Positions 49,535-60,420 of a DNA stretch of 64,000 nucleotides are shown here, piece after piece. Below the pieces are notes generated by a model. It did no database searches and was not told the DNA's origin. It worked only from the letters and a program-made list of their open reading frames with translations. Numbering within the stretch: position 1 is the first letter of the stretch; every line of letters starts with the position of its first letter. The translations under genes were made by a program, and so were the position numbers. The stretch is from Ceratothoa steindachneri (Eukaryota; Arthropoda; Malacostraca; Isopoda; Cymothoidae): NCBI GenBank assembly GCA_963969495.1, contig OZ018328.1:3401886-3465885 (forward strand). Direction: 5' to 3'.

Positions 49535-50200
49535 AGCTAGGTTTTTCTGCCAGTAAAAAGCTGTTGGGGGGGAACCCCCCAGGAAATTCAAGGAGACTGC
49601 TCGTGGGGGAGATATCACTGCAAGCCCCCCCCCCCTGCGATGATCCTGAGTTTCAATCAATTGGAGGGGGGTCTGGGGGGCACAGACCCCCCCCCCCCCC
49701 CAGTATATACTCATATACAAAAAAATATAAAGCCGTAATTGTTCACATCTGGCATCATAAGACGTATATTGTAGCCACCTACCGTGGACCCCTAACAAGT
49801 AACAACCCCTAAACTTGACAATTATTAGATGAATTCAAATTTATAAAAAGGCAAGTGCAAGGTAAATATGTAGATTAGTGGCCCGGACGAAAAAAAATTT
49901 GGGGTGTAAATATTATCGTTCCCCCTTGTCAGAATATTCATGCACGTTTGAGTCCTTTTTCGAATTATAGCTGGCACAATTTTTGTTTATATAAACAATT
50001 AGGATTATATAGTGGGGGGCTCTGCCCTCCAGACTCCCCCTAATTAATGAAACTCAGGATCATCGTAGTGTGGTCCCCCCATTGTGTTTACCCCCACCTG
50101 AGCCGTCCCTTAAATTTACTCCAAAAACGTGAAACCTTTTGGAACACAGACGAAATAGTACGTCCGTTCGTTCGCGCCCATAATCTACACATTTACCAAG
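49535..50200. repeat. Non-coding repeat G, second cluster
   Basis: An inverted module (49535-49660: tttttctgccagtaaaaagctg...gatgatcctgagtttcaatca), a G/C-run palindrome (ggggtctggggggcacagacccc near 49673), a module matching 39255-39375 (49863-49990), and a direct module (50043-50200: tgaaactcaggatcatcgta, gtggtccccccattgtgtttaccccc, tccaaaaacgtgaa). No reading frames of note. Confidence 0.7.
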
Positions 50201-50677
50201 TCCAATAGTTTTTAGGTCTTGCATCTCGGTGACAGGTTTAGGGAATAAGTATTTAGTCAGATTTAAAAAAAAATCGTAAATCATGAATAGCTTTATCACA
50301 CCAATGATTCAACAACTCTGTACATAAACCTAAAAAAAAACAGAACTCTGGAATTAAACACAAACCTTTTGTCCCCTCCTTTTCCGACATCACAAAATAA
50401 TGAATAAAATGGAACTTTAATGTAGATCAAAAGTTTTAAAGAAGAGCCATCAATTTTAAATTTGTTGGGAGAAATTTGCCGGGCGCCAAAATAAAAAAAC
50501 AAAACAATGTTGTTGCCATATAAGTTAGGATTTGTATTTCTACATCTAGTGACAAAAATTGGACAAAAGGTAAGATATCGGAAAGGAAAAATTTTTATTA
50601 GATAAGAGGGCAAAAGTAGATGTATTTCAACGAAAATTCAGTCAAATTGGCAGTTCCCTTCAATGGTCTGGTCAGGT
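50201..50677. other. No gene recognised
   Basis: AT-rich sequence between repeat G and A6. Short open frames only. Confidence 0.4.
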
Positions 50678-50878
50678 GAAAGAAGGTGTGTGAGAAGAGA
50701 TATGATTGAGCTTTTTAAAATCTTTTCTGGGATGGATAAATTGGATTTCAGCAAGTTATTTGAGTTAGAAGGTAGTAATAGAACTAGAGGCCACCACTTA
50801 AAGATTAAAAAACAGAGGTGCAGACTGGATGTTAGAAAATATTTTTTTACTAAAAGAGTGGTGGATTATTGGAATAGT
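50678..50878 (+). mobile_element. Family A (alpha), copy A6: left part
   Basis: Encodes RRCVRRDMIELFKIFSGMDK, then SNRTRGHHLKIKKQRCRLDV and FFTKRVVDYWNS. It is 5'-truncated at about 50678 and cut at 50878 by element D; the right part resumes near 55151. Confidence 0.88.
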
Positions 50879-51048
50879 GGCGTGTGGTGGTGTGTGGTGG
50901 ACTTGCTGCTTGTGCTCTCTTGAATTCATACCTTTGAGGTTGTTTGCTGCTATACATTATCATCCTTAGACACCACAAGCTTGCTTGAGATATATTTGAA
51001 TACAAGGTATACTTTAAATTTGCCTTTCTATTGGTGATCTAGCGAAAT

Positions 51049-51999
51049 ATGGCGAATAAACAGATGGACTCTGGTGGAGTACGACGAAAAGTAAGTAGAA
51101 CAACAACAGAAGCGTCTTCAAAGGAAACAGAAAATGCAGGTGATTGTTGTGGCAGATGCAGTGGACTGGTAAGAGATAATGATATGGCACTCTTATGTGA
51201 TATCTATATAACATGGTAACATGCCAAATGTGAGAGGATACCTGAGGATGTTTATAAATTTATGGTGGAAGAAGAGGCAGGATCCCAGTTTGCATGGCAC
51301 TGTCTCTCCTGTAAGAAAGGATGTGTAAAATTAAAATCTCATTTTCAGAAACTAGAGAAGATACAAGCAGACTTAATTGAGAAATAAGATGTATTGGAGG
51401 AAGAGGTTAAGGAGATACGAGAGACAGTCAAAGTGGATAAAGAAGATTTTAACAACAATACTGCTAGAGTAGCAGTACTGGAGGCTAGAGCAGTGGATAT
51501 TAATGAACATATGAATGGGGACAGGGAGACTGTACAAGAATTAATTTCACGGATGGAGAGAGCTGAAATCAATATACTTGAAATAAAGAAATCAAGTAAT
51601 GATGAAGTAAATGTAGTACATGGGGCAATTGAAGGACATCAGGCATCTCAGGAAAAACAGGAGGTAATGGATATGACTACAGTTTTGGAAGCACTAAATG
51701 ATAAGAAGAAGAGAGAAAACAACATTGTGGTGTACAATGTCCCTGAAAGCAATTTAAACATGTTCCAGGAAAGAATTAATTATGACAGACAGATTGTTAA
51801 GAAAATTCTGAATGCATGTGAGGTTCATGGGGATAATATGATGAGAGTGATAAGGCTTGGGAAAAAGGTAGAAGGCCGAGATCGCCCAATACTGGCTGCA
51901 CTCACTGACTCAGATTTGAGGAACGATATATTCAGAAAAATAAAAGAATTGGGTAAGGATGAAAACTTGAAAATTTTTAGAGTGGTCTATGATTTAACC

Positions 52000-52035
<36 letters not shown>

Positions 52036-52074
52036 AATGGACAAAGAACTGTTAAAGAAGGCAAAAAAACTTAA
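51049..52074 (+). pseudogene. Element D ORF1: PHD finger, coiled coil, RNA-binding-like domain
   Basis: From ATG 51049 (MANKQMDSGGVRRK) a PHD-type Cys/His pattern follows: CCGRCSGLV, LLCDI, HAKC, WHCLSCKKGC (51150-51330). Next come a heptad-like acidic/basic stretch (about 51390-51600, likely coiled coil) and an RRM-like region (NNIVVYNVPESNL near 51718, then VIRLGKKVEGRDRPILAAL), typical of ORF1 proteins of L2/CR1-type LINEs. In-frame TAA codons at about 51218 (after TW) and 51385 interrupt it. A GA microsatellite (52003-52031) has expanded inside the coding frame, giving an alternating Arg-Glu run. ORF1 proteins bind element RNA; a PHD finger could bind chromatin (inference). Confidence 0.8.
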
Positions 52075-52205
52075 CATATATGGGAGAGGGGAAGCATGTA
52101 GTCAGAGGTCCACCCTGGAACCGAAGGGTCATCAAGGTGGAGGATCAAAGACCACAGCCACAGTAGAAATTGACTCAAGTACATCATGTGCTGAGAATGT
52201 AAATA

Positions 52206-55028
52206 GAAAGTTTAGCATTATATTTACAAATGTGGATGTATATACTTTTATTTTTTTTTAGAATTAAGGTCGTTACTTGAGAAACTTAACCTAACTCTAG
52301 TATATCGGATTCCAAACCGCCAGGAGAAAAATGACCAACTGTTGCTGGATTTATTGCAAGAGGTAACTGAGATGAAGGCTACATTTAAGATTTTGATGGG
52401 AGACTTTAATTTGCCACAAATAAATTGGAAAAATTGCACTACTAACACTGGAATGAATGATTTTGAAACAAAATTTGTGGAAAAGGTGCGTGATTGCTTT
52501 TTTACCCAGCATGTGAAGGAAATTACAAGAATAAGGGGTGAAAATGTTGGTAATACACTAGATTTATTTTCACTAATGAAGAATCAATAGTTGAAGAGGT
52601 CATGATTGGAAATCCACTGGGGAGAAGTGATCATGTTGTGATACAAGTTACATGTAATATGGAGGAGATCGTGGCTCATGATAGAAAACTATGTATTTGT
52701 ATGAAGAAGCAGATTATGAGTTGCTGAGAAGGGAACTTAATATTAATATTGACTGGGTGAAATACCTATCCGAGGCTAACAATATTGAGGAAATGTGGGG
52801 CAGATTCAAGTCAAAATTGTATGTTGCAATAGATAAGAGTGTAGCCACAAGAAAGATGGGGAATTTAAATCAATCCAGGAAAAGGATGAATAGCAATCTA
52901 CCAATGAATAAGAAATTATGGTCTAAGATAAAGAAGAAACAGAGGTTGTGGATGAGAATGAAATCCTTGAAGGGTAATCTGAATGTATCTACTAAGAACG
53001 AGTATTTAGGGACTGAGAAAGAGCACAGAAAACTGAATAATCAAATTAGAAAAGAAACCCGAAATGCTGTAAAGCTAAAAGAAAGGAAGATTGCAAAAAA
53101 TGTGAAGGATAATCCTAAAATATATTGGAAATATGTGCAAACTAAGACAAAAAAAAAACCCAAGGATTCCTGACTTATACAAGGGCACTGCTGAAGATAG
53201 AAAAACTGAAAGTGATCTGGAAAATGTTGAAGTTTTAGCAAAGCAATTTTCGAAGGTGTTTGTCATGGAGCCAGAAGATGAGGTACTATACTGTGTGATG
53301 AAAAATGTACCAACACTGAATCACCTGAAAATTAATAAGGAAAAAATTAAGAATATCATTAAAAATCTAAAGAGGCATAAATCCCAAGGACCTGACGGAA
53401 TCCAATCTAGGATTATAAATGAAGCTATGGAACAATTATTAGTGCCTTTAGAAATACTTTATCAGTACTCCTTTAAACATAAGGAACTCCCTCAAGATTG
53501 GCTAATTGCTCATATTACTCCTATATTTAAAAAGGGTTCCAAGTGTGATCCAGAGAATTATAGGCCAGTCAGTTTAACAAGTATAATCTGTAAGATATTT
53601 AAGACAATGATAAGGGAGGAGATAATGGCACACATGAGAATCAATAGTTTATTTAGTGACAAGCAATATGGCTTTATCTCAGGACGATCAACGGTGCTAC
53701 AGCTCATAAAGGTTCTGGACAGGTGGACTGAAATTATTGATGATGGACATGCAGTGGACGTAATATATTGTGATTTTATGAAAGCTTTCGATAGAGTTGC
53801 ACATAGAAGATTATTCAGTAAAATTAGTAGTTATGGAATTGGAAAGGAGTACCAAGAGTGGATTGCAGCATTCCTAACACAAAGACAACAAAGAGTGGTG
53901 GTGAAGAGGGAAATGTCAAGATGGAAGCCAGTAACAAGTGGAGTGCCGCAGGACACTGTTCTCGGACCATTGTTGTTTGTTTTGTTTATCAATGACCTCC
54001 CTGATAGTATAGTAAATGACAGCAAAGTATACCTGTATGCAGACGACACAAAGATATTTAGATGCATAAAAGATTAAGAGGATTGTCAAAAGCTGCAGCA
54101 GGATGTGCAGGAGGTATACTCATGGAGTGAAAAATGGTTGTTGAGTTTTCATCCGGATAAGTGTATTTATATGAGAATAGGAAGAACGTCTATTGAAGAT
54201 CAAGGCTACCAAATGGAGAAGCAGCTGAAAAAGATTACTTCTGAAAAGGATGTGGGTGTAATAATCAATGATAAATTGAGTTGTGTAGATCACCTGGCAG
54301 AGAAAGTGAATAAAGCCAACAAATTAGTGGGAATAATCAGAAGGACCTTTGTTACATTGGATGCAGCGATATTTAAAGCTTTGTTTGTAGCGTTGGTGAT
54401 ACCACATATAAGAAACATAAGAAACACAAGAAAAGAAGGAGACTGCAAAAGACCATTCATGGCCTACACTTGGCAGCTCCTGTTCCAGTCAACACACAAA
54501 AGATTCCTTACCAGAGAAAAGTCATCAACATTGTCACCCTTTACAGGAGTTCCTTAGATCTAATCTACAATATACATAAAATGCATTTAGAGGATGCATA
54601 TAGAGTATGCTAATCAGGTATGGAGTCCTCACCTGGTTAAAGACATTGAAATGGTGGAGAATGTGCAACGAAGGGCTACAAGGATGGTGCCGGAACTTAA
54701 AGGCCTTAATTATGAAGAGAGACTAAGGAAGCTGAACCTACCAACACTGGCATACAGAAGAGCACGGGGAGACTTAATAGAGACCTACAAGATACTCACT
54801 GGAAAATATGATGGGGAATGTAGTCAAGGCATATTGAAACTTCGAGAAGAAAACATCAGCAGGGCAAATTCACTGAAGCTTTTTAAGACAAGATCACGGC
54901 TGGATATAAGGAAGTATGCTTTCCCGTGTAAGGTGATAAATAACTGGAATCAGTTGCCTGAGTGGGTGATTGCAGCAGCATCAGTCAACCAATTTGAGGT
55001 CAGACTTGATAAATTTTGGTTTAATTAA
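52206..55028 (+). pseudogene. Element D ORF2: truncated endonuclease and reverse transcriptase
   Basis: The endonuclease start (FSIIFTNVD near 52213) is followed by an abrupt internal deletion, so the catalytic Glu block is missing. It resumes at VYRIPNRQEKNDQ, then ILMGDFNLPQINWKN near 52395 and GRSDHVVIQV near 52623. The RT comprises [100 protein letters not shown] and the catalytic YADDTKIF near 54040. Motif VPQG has become VPQD. Frameshifts near 52588, 52690 and 53160 and a stop at 54075. The C-terminus (RRATRMVPELKGLNYEERLR ... LDKFWFN) ends with TAA at 55026, after the B3 insertion. Confidence 0.88.
54411..54596 (-). mobile_element. Family B, copy B3: solo 186-bp 3' end inserted into D
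   Basis: Matches the first ~190 bp of B1 and B2 (agaaacataagaaacacaagaa tail, then cttggcagctcctgttccag and so on). It is flanked by a 6-bp TSD, catata (54405-54410 and 54597-54602). Removing it restores the RT frame at LVIPHIEYANQVWSPH. Confidence 0.92.
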
Positions 55029-55150
55029 GAATTGAAATACAATTACAAGGCAAAGATAATCCACCACACCCTGCCACAAGTTGATAATATAGATCTGGAG
55101 TCACAAGGCGTAAGCCTCTTCCATGAAGTCTTCTGTAAGTATCTGTAAGA

Positions 55151-55528
55151 GACTGTAGACAGCCCAAACTTGAATGTTTTCAAGCGCAGATTGGATGATT
55201 ATATGGGGATGGAGGGTTAACTTCTTACTTTTGGGTATGTGGATATGTTTCTTGACTCATTCCTGTGGATGCAGTTTCTTTTTATTGTATATTTTGGGGG
55301 ACTTTGATTTTGTTTTTGACAGACTCCTATGGAGGCTTTAAATTATATATTGTAGATGCATGGTTGGACATAATCCTATGGATTGTTAAATTGTATATTG
55401 TAGATGCATGATCTGACAAAATCCTATGGATGCATTATGTGGGTGGGATTTAATGGATACGGATGACTTTTGATAGGCCCTTGTGGCTTTTGTCATCCGT
55501 GAAATTATGTTATGTTATGTTATGTAAA
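55151..55528 (+). mobile_element. Family A (alpha), copy A6: right part and 3' tail
   Basis: Encodes DSPNLNVFKRRLDDYMGMEG and TAA, then an alpha 3' UTR with an internal near-repeat (gtagatgcatg...gacataatcctatgga), the hairpin 55460-55499, and the tail ttatgttatgttatgttatg to 55528. This is the cleanest example of the family's 3' terminus. Confidence 0.9.
55460..55499 (+). repeat. Family A 3' hairpin (reference copy)
   Basis: Arms cggatgac/gtcatccg, an inner paired ggcc/ggc-type segment, and loop cttgt. It sits 1-4 bases before the TTATG tail repeat. Confidence 0.85.
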
Positions 55529-56292
55529 GCGGGGAATTAATCCCTTTTCAGCGGGACTCCATTTTCTTTCTTTTAGTTTTCTCTCACTTTTACTAGCTGG
55601 TTTCGGCACATATACATTTTGGGCGAATCTATCTTTTTCCTTTCAACTTCATCATTATCAAATAGGTATCTTCCTATGATACTCTCTTGGAGTTGAAAAT
55701 TTTCTTCTGTAATTTGTCGAATTCTCTGTTTGAGTAGCCATTATTGAAAAAGGCCGGACTTCGGTCGATGCTTTAACGCCAAAAGTGAGTACACCGAGAA
55801 CTATACAAAAAATCGGTAATAAGCTCATACATAAGAAAAGCCATCAAGAACTACTCGCCGTGGACCGCACTTGATGAAGAATTTTGAATATCAAAACATA
55901 TCTTGAGCAATAATGGCTACTCAAACAAGAATTCGGCATATTACAGAATACAATTCTCAACTCCAAGTTTGAGTTAAAGGAGGGAAGAGAAAAAGTAACT
56001 AATACCACTCTACTACAAGAACCAAATGACGGATGCTTACAAAAGACGAAAGAATACTACAAGATATGATAAAAAGTAACACTATCAAAGAAAATAACAA
56101 GTTATCCTTACGAATTTATTATAAAAAAACACAAAAGTAAGCAACTTATTAATGAAAAGCAACCTCTGCGAAAAGCAATCGATCTTAAAGGCTACAAAAG
56201 AAACTCTGGTCGAAAACACTACTATACTCAGAAGAAACCCTGACCTTCGTCGCCTGAAGATTATGGAGGCTATTCTCATTAAAGAGATTAGC
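55529..56292. other. AT-rich region with an imperfect inverted repeat
   Basis: 55683-55752 (ctctcttggagttgaaaatt ... gtttgagtagccattattg) is an imperfect inverted copy of 55908-55966 (caataatggctactcaaaca ... ctcaactccaag). No gene family recognised. The flanking text on the + strand has short lysine-rich frames only. Confidence 0.6.
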
Positions 56293-56533
56293 TATAAGGA
56301 ATTCGTCTGCGAAATTTAGACTCGTGATCATTTAACAATCATTCCCTCGAATAACGAAATATAGGTTTTTATGTTTATTGTGATCTGAGAGCTATCTAGG
56401 ATATTGCCGCAATATTCATTTAAAATCTAGATAGCTCTCAGATCACAATAAACATAAAAACCTATATTTCGTTATTCGAGGGAATGATTGTTAAATGATC
56501 ACGAGTCTAAATTTCGCAGACGAATTCCTTATA
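56293..56533. repeat. Perfect 107-bp inverted repeat with 27-bp spacer
   Basis: 56293-56399 and 56427-56533 are exact reverse complements along all 107 bases (outer ends tataaggaattcgtctgcg, inner ends gagagctatctag). The spacer is 56400-56426. No terminal duplications or coding content. Confidence 0.97.
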
Positions 56534-57160
56534 CCTAATCTGTGCGAGGTTGGGAGACTACGTAAATTAAAAAAAAAGAGTTAAAAAAACCCCCAGTTTA
56601 TCAATGTATTGAAAATTACGTGTGAATTAAATTTGAATGAGTTAACGGGAATGGATTTACAATTGATGAATATGGTTTGGTAATTAGAGTATAACAAATG
56701 ATGATTGATAATTGGATTATAATTGGTAATTGAATAATTGAGCATAACAATGGATGATTGATAATTAGATTATAATTGGTAATTGGATAATTGTTTAATA
56801 TATTGTATTATAAGTAATTGTTAAATAAATTGGATAATTGTTGAATAGAGTGATACATATATTATAAGTAATTGGATGACAAGTGATTGGTAAATAGTTT
56901 GATAAATAGATTATAAGTAATTGGATGATAAGTGATTGGTAAATAGTTTGATAAATAGATTGGATTATAAATTGGATAATAAATTGAATTATAAATTGGA
57001 TTATAGTTAAATGGATTGTATTATAAGTAATTTGATTGGATAAAATTGTTAAGTTGAATAAGTCTGTTTCACCGATGCGAGGAGAGCAAAGTGAATGAAC
57101 CTCATGTTCTAATTTTAAGAGGCTTGGGAGAGCAGGTGTAGCAATCTCCCAATTTAGGTC

Positions 57161-57164
<4 letters not shown>
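56534..57164. repeat. AT-rich degenerate minisatellite-like tract
   Basis: From about 56636 to 57060, reiterated variants of ttggataattg, gatgattgataattggatta and aagtaattggatgataagtg. Irregular periods; no coding content. 57060-57164 is ordinary sequence. Confidence 0.7.

Positions 57165-57235
<71 letters not shown>
57165..57235. repeat. TA dinucleotide microsatellite
   Basis: About 70 bp of nearly pure (TA)n. Confidence 0.97.
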
Positions 57236-57237
<2 letters not shown>

Positions 57238-57994
57238 TAAGGAATATAAATATTTACATTTATAGGGGTATAGACCGCTCACAGGCCCCAAACATAACAC
57301 CCAACACACCAGTTCCCAGTGAGTACTTCACCTTTTCTGCTAAAGGAACATGATACTTTGCTTTGACCTTTTAAAGCACCAAAGAACGAAAATCAATTTC
57401 ATTCTTCGCTGCTCACGACTGCCAATGAGCTACCCCACTGGTTTAGGAGGCAAAACCAAGGGCAAACACCAAATCAACGAAGACTTCAGTTGGAAGATGC
57501 CTTAAGAAAGGTAAAAGTTCACGGCCAAAACTCAAAGTAGCTGTAAAAAATAAAATAGATCTTCCTCAACTGATGTTTAATCTCCAACTAGATAAAAAAA
57601 AAACAACAACTATATTCGCAAGATGAAATTGGTAAAACCATCCTGGAGTACTTGGGCGCTAGCGTGAATGGTCACAGCAGATCAACGATTCCTTATAGCT
57701 TCTTATAGGAATCATGGTATCAATTTATTTGGAAGTCCGTAACCAGTCACATCAATTTTTGTGTGTATTCATTACTCTAGGCCAATTTTTTTTTAAGTTT
57801 CTAAGAATCACTCACTAGAATCATTTAAAAAATTCCCATTTTATTTTAGTTTCTGTGGTGATTTAAGCTTCATGTAACCTTATATGTATAATTGCCTAAT
57901 GGTTTACACTACATTACTTTGTTTACTTAACCTGATTAGAGTGGGTATATTTACTTATATTGTTTCTCTTTTATTTTCAGACTGTATTGATGTT
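57236..57994. other. Sequence upstream of the gypsy fragment; possible LTR
   Basis: No coding signal. Its position directly before a gypsy gag suggests part may be the element's 5' LTR, but no second LTR is present to prove it. Confidence 0.35.
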
Positions 57995-58066
57995 TTGTTA
58001 GTTGAATAAAGCCTAGAGAAAGGTATTGACGCTTATTATGATGACTACAATTTATTCAACTAACAA
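57995..58066. repeat. 16-bp inverted repeat before the gypsy gag
   Basis: ttgttagttgaataaa (57995-58010) is exactly inverted at 58051-58066 with a 40-bp loop. The left arm contains AATAAA. Confidence 0.85.
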
Positions 58067-58169
58067 TCATGCCAGTGCCGATCCAAAGGCTATACTGGTG
58101 CTTTAAATAAATAGTGGGAGCCCTATCATAGCTTCATAAAAATAAAAACCAGCTGCGTCTGATCTAAGG

Positions 58170-58717
58170 ATGGATAAATTCCTGAGACTTGAACGCCTGG
58201 ATGTATCCCCCAACCTGCCTATTGCTGCACGAGAATGGAATCACTGGAATCATACTTTCTCTGCATTCCTGGAATCCATCGCAAGCCTTAATCCTAACAA
58301 GCTGGATACATTGATCGCTTTTGTCTATCCAACCATATATGGTTACATTGCAGAGTGTACTACCTATGAGTCAGCTATAAATCTTCTCAAAGACTTATAT
58401 GTCAAGCCCTAAATGAAGTGTTCACGAGACATTTATTAGCTACTCGCAGGCAGCATGAAGGGGAGACAATAGATGAGTATCTACAAGAGCTTCAAGTGCT
58501 CAGCAAAAATTGTAACTTTAAGCCTGCTACTGCTTCAGAGAATCGGGATGACTACATACGGGATTTTTTCATCAATGGCTTGCTGTATCATACAATCAGG
58601 CAAAGATTGCTTGAAAACAAAACTTTGGACCTAAGTACGGCTGTTGATCAAGCCAGGGCACTCGATGTTGCTCAGAAGACGCAGAGTCTTATTCTCATTA
58701 TACTGTCTCTGGTGTAA
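58170..58717 (+). pseudogene. Gypsy gag polyprotein fragment
   Basis: MDKFLRLERLDVSPNLPIAA starts the frame at 58170. REWNHWNHTFSAFL and FVYPTIYGYIAECTTYESAI follow, as in retrotransposon gag (capsid-like) proteins of gypsy elements, and then a TAA at 58410. The frame resumes without much loss at 58418 (EVFTRHLLATRRQHEGETID, ENRDDYIRDFFINGLLYHTI). The zinc-knuckle part lies at 58785-59045 (CHTCNKQGYFAKVC near 58994). In the intact family, gag forms the particle shell and binds element RNA. Confidence 0.82.
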
Positions 58718-58975
58718 GTGCTACTGCGACATCCGAGCCTGCTCGCACTGATGATAGGACCTGTGCTGCTGCTAATTTAAAGTCCCGATGCTATTTCTAA
58801 GGTGGTCCCCATCACAATCGTAGACAGTGCCCTTATTCTCATTATACTGTCTCTGGTGTAAGTGCTGCTGCGACATCCGAGCCTGCTCGCACTGATGATA
58901 GGACCTGTGCTGCTGCTAATTTAAAGTCCCGATGCTATTTCTAAGGTGGTTCCCATCACAATCGTAGACAGTGCC
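58688..58975 (+). repeat. 144-bp in-frame tandem duplication in the gypsy gag
   Basis: The unit starting cttattctcattatactgtc at 58688 recurs at 58832, differing at only a couple of bases. It includes a CCHC-like knuckle (CYF-stop-GGPHHNRRQC). Both units carry the same TAA in the knuckle. Confidence 0.93.
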
Positions 58976-59127
58976 CTGCAAGAAACGTCACTTGTCATAC
59001 GTGTAATAAGCAAGGGTACTTTGCTAAGGTCTGCCGGTCTACTACATTTTCTACTTCGGCATCCATTCAGTCTTATACACTGGCCGTAATCTCTGCTTCT
59101 TCCCCAGGATTACTACGGCGAGCGACT

Positions 59128-59670
59128 GTGTATGTTTTGGTTGGCAATAATGAAGCGACCGCTCTTATTGACACAGAGAGCTCTGAATCTTTCATCTCAC
59201 ATAGATATGCCAAGAAGCACAAGTTGAAGGTTGTTCCAGCGACTGGAAGCGTATCTATGACCTATTCATCACTCACGTCTCCTGTGAGGGGACGCTGCAC
59301 AGTAGACATCAATTTGAAAGGTGAGTGCTACTATAATACAAGGTTTTCTGTGCTGCCAGAATTGTGCTGTGATGTCCTTTTTGGTCAAGACTTTATGAGC
59401 CAGCACTCTAGTGTTACTGTGGACTTTGGCGGATCCAAGAAAGATCTAAATATCTCCACCAAAGCAGACAGTACACTTGCAGTGTACTGTCTGCTTTGGT
59501 GGATACACCTCGTCTCTTTTCAAGTCTTGCTCCTCATTGCAAACCCGTTGCAACAAAATCTCGGAGGTTTGGGGGATGATGATAAAAAGTTCATAAGGTC
59601 TGAAATTAACAGGATGCTACATGATGGTGTTATTGAGGAGAGCAGAGTGACATTCGGGGTTACAAACGGC
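59128..59670 (+). pseudogene. Gypsy aspartic protease domain and RT leader
   Basis: VYVLVGNNEATALIDTESSE then SFISHRYAKKHKL is a retropepsin flap/catalytic region. The catalytic Asp-Ser/Thr-Gly triad reads Asp-Thr-Glu, a probable inactivating change. VLPELCCDVLFGQDFMSQHS matches the second conserved strand (ILG.DF). A palindrome at 59455-59503 interrupts the link to the RT. The protease would cleave the element's polyprotein. Confidence 0.82.
59455..59503. repeat. Perfect 23-bp palindrome with 3-base loop inside the gypsy fragment
   Basis: tccaccaaagcagacagtac then act, loop tgc, and the exact reverse complement. The inverted arm inserts frame-disrupting sequence between protease and RT. Confidence 0.95.
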
Positions 59671-59682
59671 GTTGCTTGCTTC

Positions 59683-60420
<738 letters not shown>

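Larger units (their letters stand above)
50879..55150 (+). mobile_element. CR1-like LINE D, near full-length, inserted into A6
   Basis: A 4.3-kb element with 5' UTR (50879-51048), PHD-finger ORF1, and ORF2 with a gutted endonuclease and a nearly complete RT. The 3' UTR ends in a short repeat (ctgtaagtatctgtaaga). The A6 sequence resumes directly after it. Comparing with A2, about 10 bases of target appear lost at the site, not duplicated. A 186-bp B fragment interrupts it at 54411. Confidence 0.9.
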
